NCBI RefSeq assembly: GCF_041146395.1
Contig: NC_091010.1
Coordinates: 51,914,001-51,978,000 of the forward strand
Length of the DNA: 64,000 bases
From: Eulemur rufifrons
Taxonomy: Eukaryota > Chordata > Mammalia > Primates > Lemuridae
Reading direction: 5' to 3'
Both the position numbers and the translations under genes were made by a program. The notes beneath the pieces were generated by a model that worked only from the letters and a program-made list of their open reading frames with translations, searched no databases and was not told the origin of the DNA. Below are positions 47,478-59,305 of this stretch, piece by piece (position 1 is the first letter of the stretch; every line of letters begins with the position of its first letter).

Positions 47478-47523
47478 GTTTTTACTGCTTGCTATAAACA
47501 GAGAATCTAGTTAATTATATGCA
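47478..47523 (+). repeat. Short duplicated segment, copy 2 (outside the L1)
   Basis: Same orientation as copy 1, about 550 bases downstream and beyond the L1 3' end, so it is probably the donor sequence. Confidence 0.8.
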
Positions 47524-47529
47524 AATAAG

Positions 47530-48515
47530 CCTCGCTAACAAACACCTAAATAACTCATCCTTGTCTTCATTAAACTACAAGATATAGCACATTTCTCAGG
47601 GAATTAGACAAGGAGTATTAATCAAAGATGCTTGTAAATCCTAATGAGTTTATTGATTGTTGGCCTTGATGCTACCACCAACGGCAGCAACCCAAGTGAT
47701 AAGAGTTAGTTCAGTGAGCAAATGCTAATCTTTAAAATTTAGAATAAATTGGTTGTTCACTTTAGAGATATTCTGCCCAAAGCTTTTCTTTGTGTAAACT
47801 TCCTTTGTGGAGGAAAAAAACCTGTATTTAGTGTGGTCCCTCATTGTCTGCTGTGCACCAAAAGTGAGGAGCAATTTCTATTTTGCAGCAATCTGGAGAG
47901 CATTTGTGGCTGGGAGAGCTGAAAGGTACTCTTGTGGACTGGGAGCAGAGACAAAGGGCAGGCAACAAACAAAAAGACAAAAGACTGAAAAGCAAAACTA
48001 AATTTCTTCTTTACTAACAGTTGACCTTGAGTCTGATTTCTCTCTTCACTCCCATCTTCTCAGATTTCAATAGCTTCTTTTCACTTCCCCTTGGCTAAAG
48101 TGGCTGCAGAGTATTTGCAGTTGCTAATTGGGCTTAATTTTACCTAAGTGCTTTCCACACCATTAGTACCTTCTGAAACATGGCTTCTTTCTGTACAGTA
48201 GTTGCTTGGTTAGTTTTCTGTAATAAAACACCCTGTTCTCTACTAGCTGATGATTCGATCAAAAGTTTTAAAGTATAATTTACTCTTGTTATTGTCCATT
48301 TTAAACCTCTCCAATTGGGCATTTATCCCACTCCTTGATACCACTGATTTATTTCAATTAAGATTCCCGATGTTCAAGTATCACAACTAGCTACTGTCAC
48401 TATTGAGTCCCATCCCCAGAGATTTTTATGTGGTTTCAAAGTTGACCACTGACAGTTTAGCACTAGTCCATTAGAGCTAAATGAAAAGTGAGGGCAGCAA
48501 GAATTTTCTAGCAAA
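47530..48515. other. Stretch without recognisable element
   Basis: Nothing recognised; a 64-codon ORF at 47807-48001 has no features. Confidence 0.4.
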
Positions 48516-48519
48516 GAAC

Positions 48520-48785
48520 TTACAGTAGCAATAATAATAGCAAGTACAGATATAGTGCTTGTAATGTAGTAGGTGCTATTCTATAAATTTTATAATTTTA
48601 TGTACTTTTTATATTAACTCTTAATTCTCACAACAACCCAATAGAGCAATACTCTTATCTCCATATTGCAGGTGAGCACACTGCAAAGCAGAGAGGTTAA
48701 GTGCCTAATTCATTAAGATAGTAAGTGATGAAGCCAGGATCCAAAACCAAGGCAATCGAACTTTAGAATCTATGTCCTTCACTAG
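48520..48785 (-). mobile_element. MIR SINE, antisense
   Basis: 'gtgcttgtaatgtagtaggt', 'ttctcacaacaacccaatag', 'gcaaagcagagaggttaagt' and 'gatgaagccaggatccaaaa': a nearly full-length MIR complement. Confidence 0.85.
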
Positions 48786-49785
48786 TACAACCTAAAGTCC
48801 CTACGATTGATATTATTGAATGAGTGGCAATACTCTCATTCATAGTGGCTGCCTGTTCTGATAAAATAAGCTTTCCTCATAGGTCTCTCTTGGTTCTGTA
48901 ATTCTTTGGTTTTTGACTTGTTCTAAGCTTTGAAATTGGACTGACTGATAATGATTCTCTATCTAGCTAATGGGAGAATCAAAACCAGAACTCAGATTTT
49001 CTTTACTCAGTATTCTTTCTATAATGTCACTCTTACTGGATATATAGAGGTGGACCCATTATGATATACGACCATTTTTATTTTCCACAATGGTAATTTT
49101 CTTACAGTTCAATCTGATGCATGAGAATAATAGTAGCTCTTTCATCCTATAAAGAGACTACATTCTCTGTCAATTAAATATAGGATAAATAATTTGGGAT
49201 AAAGTTTCCTTTGATTGAGGAGTTAACAATTTTGGAAAAGTGGAGCTCCTCATTGCCAATATTCTTACAAAACCTGCTGCAAACAATGGGTGAATGCCAG
49301 CACCTTCCTATCTGAGTCTGCTCGTGCAATTCAAACTCGGAGCACACAGGGCTAACGGAAAAGGTTTGTTGCTTGAATTCCTACCTTTTTGAATTCTTCC
49401 TTTTTCAGATACTGTATTCTTGGGTGACCAATTGATAAACAAGTTGTTGCATGGAATTCACTCGTACTTGCCAACACATGTAATGACGCTATTGTGCATG
49501 TGTATCTGTGTGGCACAACTCAACCAACTCTCATTATGGATATAGGATACAGGATGATGTAGGCAGTTCCACCTCCTCAACTCACAATCAGTTCCCACTC
49601 CAGTTTCTCTTAGTGACATCTTTTACCACTACCTCCCACACCCACCATGCAACACTTTACAATTTCTTCCTATTCTTTGTATACAGTTCTCTGTTACCCT
49701 CACAGCTTCTCTCCTGGGCTCTTGCACCACCCTGCTACACTGCTCTCAGGATGTACCACCGCTTCAATGCCATTTCTTCAATGCA
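48786..49785. other. Stretch with little recognisable content
   Basis: A small antisense MIR-like piece at about 48970-49030 ('agaatcaaaaccagaactca'). The part from 49500 may be upstream L2 sequence. The 129-codon ORF at 49508-49897 overlaps it and has no gene-like features. Confidence 0.4.
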
Positions 49786-49789
49786 CCCA

Positions 49790-50335
49790 TCACACTGTTG
49801 CCATAGTAAGCTGCTTGACATAGTTCTGCTTGTGTTATTTTTTCTATGCCAGAATTCAGCAGTGGTTCTCCCCTGCTCACCAATGAAAATGTTTTAAAAT
49901 GTTCTGCCTGGCGTTCAAGGCCATCTATTCTCCATTCACAACATACTTCCCACTTCTGTTTCCCCTCTTCTCTCACATGGGCCATACTTCCCACTGCACC
50001 CCTGACATGCCTATGCTTTGTCACCTCTATGATTTTTCTTCAGCCCTTGCCCAAATCTATCAACAGTATACTCACTTGTTGAGGCTTCAATCAAATGTCA
50101 CTTGCTGTAGCATAAGTGAAGATGCACTTGACCTCTTACTTGGGACTGATGACGCTCTGCTCTGAAATCTGTGCATTCTGAGCCTTTCCTAAGGCCCTTG
50201 TCATATTTTTACATCCCCTACACATCTATAAGTTTCTTGAAAGGGGCAACTATGTCACTAATCGTTAAATCCCCAACATGAAGCAAAGAGTTTACACATA
50301 GCTAGCAACAATAAATAGTAGCAGAATGAGTCAGT
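49790..50335 (+). mobile_element. L2 LINE 3' region
   Basis: 'ctgcctggcgttcaaggcca', 'cttgcccaaatctatcaaca', 'cttcaatcaaatgtcacttg', 'cctacacatctataagtttc' and 'gctagcaacaataaatagta' follow the L2 consensus order from ORF2 end to tail. Confidence 0.7.
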
Positions 50336-50559
50336 GATATTCACCTCAATAAACTTTCAAGTCTCCTTTAAGAATTCCCAAGCTATGGGCCTTTCATTCT
50401 GAATCTCTCAAAGTTCTCATAATGGCTACCGTAATAATGGCTCTGTTTAATATATTGTGAAGAGAAACCCATGGTAATCGAATGTTAACATTAGTGATTG
50501 GACCCAAAGCACTGAATAACAGTTTTTAGTTTCTACTCTAATATCATTGGCCATCATTT
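50336..50559. other. Spacer between two L2 copies
   Basis: Nothing recognised. Confidence 0.4.
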
Positions 50560-50940
50560 ATTTTACATTATATTTACTTGCCATGCTCTGAACAATCAGA
50601 CTGTTTCTGTACTCTTTGCCCGTCTCCGAGTGCTTTTTCTCTATCTGACCCTCAGAATGGATTTTAAAATCCAACTCCAACCTCTCCTCTATGAAATCCA
50701 CTCTGAGAAGAATTGATTGCCATGTTCATGATCATTTTACCTTGCTTATCCCTTCCTTGTGGCTCTTAACCCGTAGTATTATAATTCTATTTTTTATTGT
50801 CTTTGTTTTCCACCATATTGTGATCATTTCAGAGTAAGAGATAGCTTTGTTTTATTTCTCTATCTCTAATGTCAGCCTATAAAATGTTCTACATAAATAC
50901 ATATAATGTTAAACTGAATAAAAAGTACTTAGTACCAAAG
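50560..50940 (+). mobile_element. L2 LINE 3' region, second copy
   Basis: 'ctctgaacaatcagactgtt', 'cctctatgaaatccactctg', 'agagtaagagatagctttgt' and 'tatctctaatgtcagcctat' fit the L2 3' end. In tandem with the preceding copy, same orientation. Confidence 0.6.
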
Positions 50941-52145
50941 TGAGGACTTAAATTCAAGGTGGAGAACAAATGAAAATCTGACCAGCCTTGTCCTCAGAGC
51001 AAGTCCCTGAGCCACGAAGAAGGAAAGGCTTTAATTTAAATAAGACATTACATCTTTACTTGGATTAAATTCAATTGGACTTTTTCAAAATCAAATGGTA
51101 CTATAGATTTCCCGTAGGAAACCTATGAGATCTGCCCAAAGTATTGACAGGAAGATTCCACAAAACATGACTAAGAGAAATTAGGGGAGTAAAATCACTT
51201 CATGTTTGAAATTAAGCTTAGATCTTTCCAAAAACTGACAACATCAAGACACTGTTATCAAATATGTTCCAAAATCTACATATAATTTCTGAGAAATATT
51301 AGCATGCTTAATTTATAAAATTATACAATGTAAGCCAATATCTAGAAACACTTTAGAGCAATTGTGAGCATCTTTCTCATAGATGCAAACATAGAATACC
51401 TTTCTGTCTTTCTTGATTTCTATTTTAACTTGTTAAGGAGGACTAAAAACATAATTGCTTCTTGAAAGTCTATGCTATGAATAATAATGTACAAAATCAC
51501 TTGGCAGAAGTATTACAGGGTAGATTTTATTAAAGATATTTTTAAAGTGCAAGTTCATTTGTTTGTGCTTTTCAGCTCTGCATAAAATGTTTGCAATAGC
51601 TCTACACACCTTTAAATAGTCTTTGTTTACAATATGTGTTTACTCTTTAGAAGGTCAAAAATATAGTGGCTTTTGAGACTGCTTTGTACAAAGATCTTTT
51701 TAGAGTTCTGGGTGTTTTCTGCATTTTTCTTTTGTTATGTTCCTGTCTCATGTCCATTAAAAAAAATTTTGAATTTAGGCCAAAGGCTCTTTGGTAAGTG
51801 CAGGCCTAAAACGGAGTGGAGACAGCAGTGCACTGGTTCTTCAAAAGAATAATAATAAACTGCCTTAATATTCTCTTTGCCAAGATATCATCCATCAAAC
51901 ATAATATGTATGCCTAAGGGATTGGAGGTTTAAATTTGCAAATTATTATCTTTTAATAATAAGACTCAAGATACGTTTATTATTCTTAAAACTCAAATGC
52001 TTAGATGTTTAATAAGTAAATCCAGAATTTTTTACTTCTTTAAACTTGGCTATAATTTTTCTGAATTTCATAAATTACAGGGATATATTAAAGAATCAAA
52101 AACCCTCAGATTGAAAATCAGGATTGTTACTCATGTCTTTGTGAA
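50941..52145. other. Repeat-poor stretch
   Basis: AT-rich sequence; nothing recognised over 1.2 kb. Confidence 0.4.
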
Positions 52146-52149
52146 TAGA

Positions 52150-52375
52150 GTATATTGTACTGTTTAAGAAGAGTACGGGTTCTGGGGTCAGATTAAGTTT
52201 AGGTTCAAGTACTAGTCATCTGACTTAAGTAGCTAAGAGACTTTGAACAAATTGTCTAAATTTCGCAAGCCTTTTGTAAAATGAGGATAATAACGGTATC
52301 TGACTCAGGGTGACCATAAAGATAAAATGACATAACCCCTATAAAATGTTTAGCATAGTGTCCAGGGCAAAATAT
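52150..52375 (+). mobile_element. MIR SINE
   Basis: 'gtacgggttctggggtcaga', 'ttaggttcaagtactagtca', 'cttttgtaaaatgaggataa' and 'catagtgtccagggc' give a clear sense MIR. Confidence 0.8.
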
Positions 52376-53446
52376 GTCAACAGATAGATGCCAACAACTT
52401 TTCAAGTACACCCATCAAGACAAATAATGATGTTCACAATATTCTTAAAAACATAAGGGGAATAAATGATTTTCTATCATATTCCATCTTCTATTCAAGT
52501 AGGTCAATGTGCCCAACTCCATCTCTAATTACTCCCCAGAGTTGTGTCCCAGTTACATGACAGCCAATATTGAAAAATGAAGGCTTAAAGAAACAACATA
52601 TATTTCTGTGTGGCTGTTTGTCAGTTGTGGGTGATTCGGAAAGTTGAGTCTGACACTGGGTTGAGAGGACCATCATTTTAAGAAAAAGCAGCTATTATAT
52701 GAAGAAATCCTATTGTTTAGTATGCTGCTAGGCAATTATTCAGGGGAATTATACAAAAATCTAAAGAGAGAATTTCTGAACCAGTGTCGCAATATAGTGC
52801 TTTCTGCAAGTAGCAAATTAGAAGATTGGCTGTCAGCTCTCCTGTAACCTGGACGAGGGCATGGAAAATCTACCTGTTCTGGGGGATGAGTAGTCCCAAT
52901 GCAGACAGGCAGGGGAATACTGAAAGATTTACTGGTAAGGGACTGACTCCTTCTGCTGGGTACTAGGTAGTTCTTGTTAACACGTCTCCAGCCTTTAAGT
53001 GATGAAGGTTTCCTAGTAGTAGGACTCTGTTATTGGTTTCTCTCTACATGGGGCAGGGGGTGAGGGGTATAAAGTGAGTTCCATCTGAAGAAAGTTATCA
53101 CTCTTGTGTTTGCACTTCCCACAGCCTGGAAGACAGAGTCTTAGGGATATGGATGATTTGAACCTGGTCCCCTTTCTGCTTAAGAGCATTGAATGGGTCC
53201 GGATGTGGGGAAACCCCATCACTGTGGTTGGAAACAAGATGTTGCATCCTCTCCTGGAGATGGTGGACAAGCTGAGAAAGTGAATTTTGCAGCCATGTGG
53301 CAGCAAAACTCTAATGTTGTGGATAGGTGTGATGAGGGTAGAGAAATTTGGCTTAAGCCTTATCACAAAGGGCCCCCTCATATTTAGTCTTTTGGTCTTA
53401 CCTTCACAAGAATTTATATATACACAGCCATTGAAAATTTATTTTT
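52376..53446. other. Repeat-poor stretch
   Basis: About 1.1 kb; a 122-codon antisense ORF (53013-53381) and an overlapping sense ORF lie in a mixed-composition part. No motif, signal or splice context supports a gene. Confidence 0.4.
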
Positions 53447-53464
53447 AAAAAGCATCAGTTTTTA
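53447..53464. repeat. Left target-site duplication of the Alu at 53465
   Basis: Core gcatcagttttta at 53452-53464 repeats exactly at 53804-53816. Confidence 0.9.
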
Positions 53465-53803
53465 GGCCGGGCGCGGTGGCTTGCGCCTGTAATCCTAGCA
53501 CTCTGGGAGGCCGAGGTGGGCGGATTGTTTGAGCTCAGGAGTTCGAGACCAGCCTGAGCAAGAGCGAGACCCCATCTCTACTAAAAATAGAAAGAAATTA
53601 TATGGACAGCTAAAAATATATATAGAAAAAATTAGCCGGGCATGGTGGTGCATGCCTGTAGTCCCAGCTACTCGGGAGGCTGAGACAGGAGGATCGCTTG
53701 AGCTCAGGAGTTTGAGGTTGCTGTGAGCTAGGCTGACGCCACGGCACTCACTCTAGCCTGGGCAACAGAGTGAGACTCTGTCTCAAAAAAAAAAAAAAAA
53801 AAA
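53465..53803 (+). mobile_element. Full-length strepsirrhine-type Alu
   Basis: Starts 'ggccgggcgcggtggcttgc'. The linker contains 'atggacagctaaaaatat', and the right monomer 'ggctgacgccacggcactca' with 'ctctagcctgggcaacagag', then a long A tail (about 53785-53803). The same subfamily as 2044-2386, including the shared 'cactcactctagcc' form. Well preserved A/B-box regions and exact target duplication suggest a recent insertion within the lineage. Confidence 0.95.
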
Positions 53804-53816
53804 GCATCAGTTTTTA
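53804..53816. repeat. Right target-site duplication of the Alu
   Basis: gcatcagttttta, identical to 53452-53464. Confidence 0.9.
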
Positions 53817-53819
53817 AAT

Positions 53820-55330
53820 GGGAATTTTGTTAAATGGAAAATTTTAAGTGTCAAAATATTGAATGGGAATTTTTTATAATTTGTACAACCCTTTTCTCAT
53901 GTGATAACGTAAGACTCAAAAAATGGAAAGCCTGTCCCATGGTCCCTATTGACCCTGAGATACTGGATAGAGGATCAGCACATGTTCTTTGGAAACTTGT
54001 TTCAGTTCTATTTGTATTTTCTGTTAATCTTTTTCTCAGTAGTTAATAAAATTCTTTTAAAATACCAATGTCTCAGCTTTTCTAAAGAGAACTGGCTAAA
54101 AGATTTCCATTCAGACTTAGGCTAGGGGGTAGGTATAGCGCTGTGAGAGGGAGAACTGACCACCCAAGGCAGGCAAAACTTTGACAGTGTGTGTCAATAA
54201 CAAGGACCAAAGTGGGGACATTCACAACAGTACTTTTGCCTACTCAAATTTAGGTGACTCTGCATTTCAATTTTCATGAGGAAGACTGCTGCTGTACAGC
54301 ATGCTTCATCCTCTTAGGGCTGGCCTTGGACAAGAGCAAATCCAGCTGTTTCATTTTGCAGAAATATAACTGCAGTTAAGCCGTCTCTGCTTTCGAATGA
54401 CTATAGGGAGCTCAAGCCAGTGTTACTTCCTGCTCTGTCTTTCCCTGCCAATCTCACCTGTCAATTCAAAGACAAGCAGAAAAAAGCAGCTACTTTCTAT
54501 TTCCCTCCTTTAAACCTGCAACAGAACCATGACACTGGAAAAGACCGTATCTGCATAATAGTAGACATATAATTTGGTTCTTCCAAAGAAAGTTTGGAAT
54601 GAGCAATGGAGTCCATTGCTAGTTCTATCGCAAGAAGCCCTTCTTTCAGAGCACTGCTAAAAGGTACATGACAATTGAAATCTGGATGATAGGGACTGGG
54701 CGTCAGTCAACAGATGAAGTCTGGCTTTGGGGAGGCATTTGTCACAGACAACACTGCTGGAAAGAAAGCTTATACACTGATCCTAGAACAAGCCGAGCAA
54801 AGAGAGCTCCCTATCTCCATGCACACTCCAAGGACTAGCTTTGCACCACAAAGCGCTCAGGCTCCTGCTACTGCAGGATAAAGAAGATCAGATGCTAATG
54901 CTTCTTGTCTGTGGACGCTGACTCTGAACACGTTTCCATAGAAGAGAGACAGCTTTCAGCTCAGAGCAATCCAGCTTTATCTTCTCAGCTACAGAATGTC
55001 ATTAAATGAGTGCCCTTGTTGAGGGCACAAAGGAGGGAAGGCGAGAAGAGGGGATAGAAGGAGAGAAAACTGATGAATAAAAACTGAACTTTCAGACTTG
55101 GTGCACGGCACCCGCCTATGGTCGGACAAAGTTTCAAAAGCAGCTGTCCACTGGGATAAGTTCCTCACAAGGGAAGATAGAAGCTTCCCAAACTATGAGA
55201 GTGACAGTTAAAAGCACTCAAAAATATATTTGAAAACATTTGAACTAAACTTTTTAATGTTTGTTGAGGGACTGCGGGGATTACTTGAGTCAGTTGTCTT
55301 TAAAATCAAAGTGCTCAGAATGTGTCCTTC
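53820..55330. other. Repeat-poor stretch
   Basis: About 1.5 kb of apparently single-copy sequence; nothing recognised. Confidence 0.4.
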
Positions 55331-55334
55331 TAAC

Positions 55335-55430
55335 AGAGGTCTCCATCAGAATCACCTGGAGCTCAGTTCAGCTCTACTAATCATAATTTCTGGGCTGGAG
55401 CCTATAAGCACCCCCTCAACTCCCACCCCA
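55335..55430 (+). mobile_element. MER5A-like (hAT-Charlie) fragment
   Basis: 'ctccatcagaatcacctgga' and 'ataatttctgggctggagcc' match the left part of MER5A, a nonautonomous Charlie derivative. The terminal repeats are not clear. The 111-codon ORF through it is not a gene. Confidence 0.5.
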
Positions 55431-55890
55431 CCCCCGCCAGCCCCTCTCAGTTCCCAGCAGGGATTTGTCACTGGAGGGTCACTTTGGACTGCCCCTTATC
55501 TGAAACTTCCCATTCACACTCTGCATTTCCCCCCAGTTTGTTATCATCTGGTATGGTTTTTATAATTTCTATATTTTAAAATTGCTTATTTGCATACAGT
55601 GTGTTTTTCTTTCCTGATCTCTTTTCCAGCCTGTTATTACCATTGAGTCCTCTACCCCTGAGACTAGCCCGTGACTTTGGGGTGTGTCCCTTCAGTGCTC
55701 AGGCCACATACACAGGCAGGAGCTCTCAAGTAGGAGCATCTTCAAGGCTGCCTTGACTTGTCACTAATATTCCTTTAAGCCTTAAAAGACTTTTCAGTAT
55801 TAAACGGTAACTCTACTCCCATTAAAGAGCTAAAGCAATTCTCATACTGGTGAGTAATTTAGCAATATGAATTTAACAAGATTTATAATT
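55431..55890. other. Stretch without recognisable element
   Basis: A C-rich patch (55410-55450) and otherwise nothing recognised. Confidence 0.4.
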
Positions 55891-55892
55891 TA

Positions 55893-56057
55893 TTTCATTT
55901 TGTTTTATGGTGACAAGGCCTTACTCTTTTGCCCAGGCTGCAGTGCGGTGGCACTACCATAGCTCACTGTAACATTGAACTCCTGGGCTCAAGTGATCCT
56001 CCTCCTTCCACCTCCCAAAGAGCAGGGATTATAGATGTGGGCCACTCTACCTGGCCT
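55893..56057 (-). mobile_element. FLAM/FRAM-type Alu monomer, antisense
   Basis: Single monomer in reverse: 'cttttgcccaggctgcagtg', 'catagctcactgtaacattg', 'gaactcctgggctcaagtga' and 'ccactctacctggcc'. Flanked by aacaagattt at 55875-55884 and 56059-56068, a plausible target duplication. Confidence 0.8.
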
Positions 56058-56345
56058 AAACAAGATTTTTAACCATATTTACTTACCCAGTAAATAAGTA
56101 GTGATATAGACTAAAATAGATAGAATAAATAGATAAATATCCATCATAGGGATATTCAACCTATAGTGGTAAAAATTTGGAGGCAATATAAATGTCTATT
56201 AAATAAATTTTCTACTCTATATGAGACAATTCTATTAATAATATTCAAATGTCCTTGTAATAAGAAGGGAAAATTTTAAAACATTATTAAATCTGATAAT
56301 TCCACTTGGGGTCAACAGCTTTCGCCATTCAAAAATGAGAGTATC
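56058..56345. other. AT-rich stretch
   Basis: Contains an 'aatagataga'-type patch near 56114-56140; nothing else recognised. Confidence 0.45.
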
Positions 56346-56349
56346 AGAA

Positions 56350-56425
56350 ACCAAAAAGAAAGAAGGAAATAAAGAAAGAAATAGAAAGAAAGGCAGAAAG
56401 AAAGGCAGAAAGAAAGAAAGAGATT
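56350..56425. repeat. (GAAA)n low-complexity repeat
   Basis: GAAA units interrupted by two GGCAGAAA units (56390-56410). Confidence 0.95.
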
Positions 56426-57294
56426 AACATTTAGAGTGGGCTAGAGGAGGAAGAAAGGAGAGCAAGGGAATAAACAAAGATAAAATCATGAAAAAATAAA
56501 ATATGGAAAACATAATTCCAAAGAGTATATTAAGCAGGCTGAAACCCAGCCTCAGCCAGCTGGCCCCATAGTGTTCTCAGCAGATGTAATTTATCACAGA
56601 CTCAGTGAGGTCACCAGCTTAGCTATGGGCCATGATAAGAGCTCTAAAATTGTGTGAATGCTGCCAAACGCAGTGGAGTTTTGGGAAAGGAACTCCCCAA
56701 ATAAGATAAAAGATAAGAAAAAATGCATTGTTTTGATTCTTGCCAGATACAAGCAGGCTTTGCTGTGGCCAGACACCCTAGTATGATCCTAAGGTCAGGG
56801 AGAGAATTATAAAATACAATTGTAATGAGAATGAATCTTAGGCCACAGACTGAAAGATCCAACAAAGAAAACACTCCTTAATTTTCTGTATTGCAACTAA
56901 ATTTCTATTTTAAGCCCTTCCTTTGCTAAAGTATTGGAATATTCGATCTATTTCAATTTATCTGCACTTCACAGCTTTTTCTGTCTACATTGACTCTGAA
57001 TATCAAGGCATGAGGATTCATCATGCTGTTAGTTCAGCTTTTCATTGTTAAGTTGTCCTTTGTGCTCATCCACAAAGCCCCATTCTACTAACCAGCTCTT
57101 TCTATTAACATTGTACCCTTCATGGCTACAAAGGAATCTTCCTGATACCTGGATGCCTTGCTGAGGTGCTAGAAATATCTAATATCTGCAAGGCCGCCTA
57201 GGGCTCCATTTGTCTAGACACATCACACAACCATTTCTCTTTTAGGGAGTCTTACTACCTCTCCACAAATTTTTCCCTGCCATGCATAGGTAAT
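56426..57294. other. Stretch without recognisable element
   Basis: Nothing recognised; two antisense ORFs under 80 codons. Confidence 0.4.
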
Positions 57295-57535
57295 GGGACT
57301 TTGTTTTTCCATCCCTTGAATCTGGCCTTGTAACTTGTTTCAGCTAATGTACAGGTAGCAACCATGGTATAAGCAGGAACTTGGAAACTGTTTGTACAAT
57401 GAGCCTGTGTCTCTTACTACTCTTGGAGGCTTGAGACCATCATGAAAAAAATGTGAGTAAGCCTGAGCTAGCCTTTGGTCCCCATTATTCTCTACTCCAA
57501 TTCAAGGGCTGGTGGAGTTTTAAGTTTTCTCAGTA
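57295..57535 (+). mobile_element. MLT1-type LTR fragment
   Basis: 'gaatctggccttgtaacttg', 'tttcagctaatgtacaggta' and 'cttggaggcttgagaccatc' resemble the 5' half of MLT1J/K-like LTRs. The 3' end is missing. Confidence 0.45.
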
Positions 57536-57559
57536 GACTCAGCATAAGGCAATACGTGT

Positions 57560-58214
57560 AACACTGAATTTGGGGGTTTTTAACGAATGATGTCTATATC
57601 TATACCAATTCCATGAATTGAAGACTTGATATTGTTAGGATGGCGATTCTCCCAAAATTAATCTCTGGAAGCAGTGCAATTCTTACTAAAATCTCAGCAT
57701 GATTTTGTATAGAATTTGACAACCTGATCCTGAATCTTATATGGAAATGCAAAGGACATAGATAGCCAGGACTTATACTACCTAGTTTAAAACTTATTAC
57801 CTCAAAACAACGTGGTATTGAGAATAAGGGTAGACGTATAAGTCAATGGAATCGAGTATCTAGAAATAAACCCTCACAGTTATAGTCAACTGATTTTTGA
57901 CAAAGGAGGTAGGTCAAGGTGATTTAATGAACTGTCTTTTGAATGAAAATTACTGGAACAATAGCGTATCTACATTCAAAAAAAAAGAAAAGAAATGGAA
58001 AAGGAAAAACTACATTAGATCAACACAATAATAATTTAAAATGAATTACAGACCTAAATGTAAGAATTGAAGGCAAAAAACTTACAGAGAAAAACATGGA
58101 AGAAATTCTGCATAACCTTGCATTGAGAGGTAAGTTTTTACATACAACACAAAAAGCACAAACTATAAAAGAAAAATGCAAGATAAATGGGACTTGATCA
58201 AAATTTTTAAAGAC
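57560..58214 (+). mobile_element. L1M ORF2 fragment (C-terminal part)
   Basis: 'attgttaggatggcgattct', 'aatcttatatggaaatgcaa' and 'gaattacagacctaaatgta' follow the L1 ORF2 region downstream of the reverse transcriptase. Decayed; no 3' UTR. Confidence 0.75.
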
Positions 58215-58528
58215 TTTGAGTAAAGCAGAGTACTCTCCATAGTGTGGGTGGGCCTTATCCAATCAGTTGAAGGCCTTAATAGAAAAAGACTGATCATCCC
58301 TGAAGAACAGGGGATTCTGCTAGCAGAGTGCCTTCACACTTCTAATGCAACACTGACTACTCTCTGGGTTTCCAGGCTGGCCTACCCTGTAGATTTTGAA
58401 CTTGCCAGTCTCCCTCCACAATTATGTGAGCCAATTCCTTAAATATTTCTCTTTCTTTCTCTCTCTCTGTCCCTCTCTCTCTACCCCTCATATATAGTCT
58501 GTTTCTCTGCAGAACTCTAATATAATCC
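58215..58528 (+). mobile_element. Repeat-like block with CT-rich end, family not assigned
   Basis: 'tgggtgggccttatccaatc', 'agttgaaggccttaatagaa', 'gattttgaacttgccagtct', 'gtgagccaattccttaaata', then a CT-rich tract (58442-58480) and 'gtctgtttctctgcagaact'. I have met this order in human genomic DNA as an interspersed repeat (LTR-like) but cannot name it. Confidence 0.45.
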
Positions 58529-58690
58529 CTTGTAAATATACATACAAAAATCCTCAACAAGTACTACAAAACAAATCTAGTCCCATATACAAATGAGTAT
58601 ACAGCATGAGCAAGTAGGATTTATTTTAGGAACATAAAGTTGGTTCAATATGTGAAAACCAGGCAATGTAATATGTCATATTAATCTGGT
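58529..58690 (+). mobile_element. L1M ORF2 fragment (reverse transcriptase part)
   Basis: 'caaaaatcctcaacaagtac', 'gagcaagtaggatttatttt' and 'aaagttggttcaatatgtga' are ORF2 sequence that lies upstream, in an intact L1, of the part seen at 57560-58214. The order is therefore reversed: two different copies or a rearrangement. Confidence 0.75.
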
Positions 58691-58948
58691 TAGTGACAGG
58701 GTAGGGACATGCAATAGCAGTGAGGAAGAATGCTGAGCGTATGAGTCCGGTTATGTACAGGTTGGTGGATTCAACAGTGGAAGGCAGTGTTTCTCACTTC
58801 CATGAGTTCTTCACTGAGAGTGAAAGTGGTCTGGGAGGATGTGAAGTTTGAAGAGAGAAAGCAGGTTAAGCATGCCAGAGAGAAGGAATAGAGTGAGTTT
58901 ACTGGAGAAATGTACATGGATATCTGGGCACTTATGAGTGTTCACTTA
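58691..58948. other. Purine-rich unassigned sequence, left part
   Basis: AGAG/GGAG-rich, uniform in style with 59306-60250; probably one old repeat or a single-copy region split by the Alu. Confidence 0.4.
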
Positions 58949-58963
58949 AAATTTGCCGTTATA

Positions 58964-59294
<331 letters not shown>

Positions 59295-59305
59295 TTGCCG
59301 TTATA

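Noticed and set aside
49508..49897. 129-codon plus-strand ORF
   Set aside because: Overlaps L2-like sequence and has no recognisable features; length is within chance for this composition.
53013..53381. 122-codon minus-strand ORF with an overlapping plus-strand ORF
   Set aside because: No motif, splice context or neighbouring exon; open on both strands at once, which suggests chance.
55230..55565. 111-codon plus-strand ORF with a proline-rich patch
   Set aside because: The proline-rich part is a C-rich low-complexity patch and the rest covers a MER5A-like fragment.
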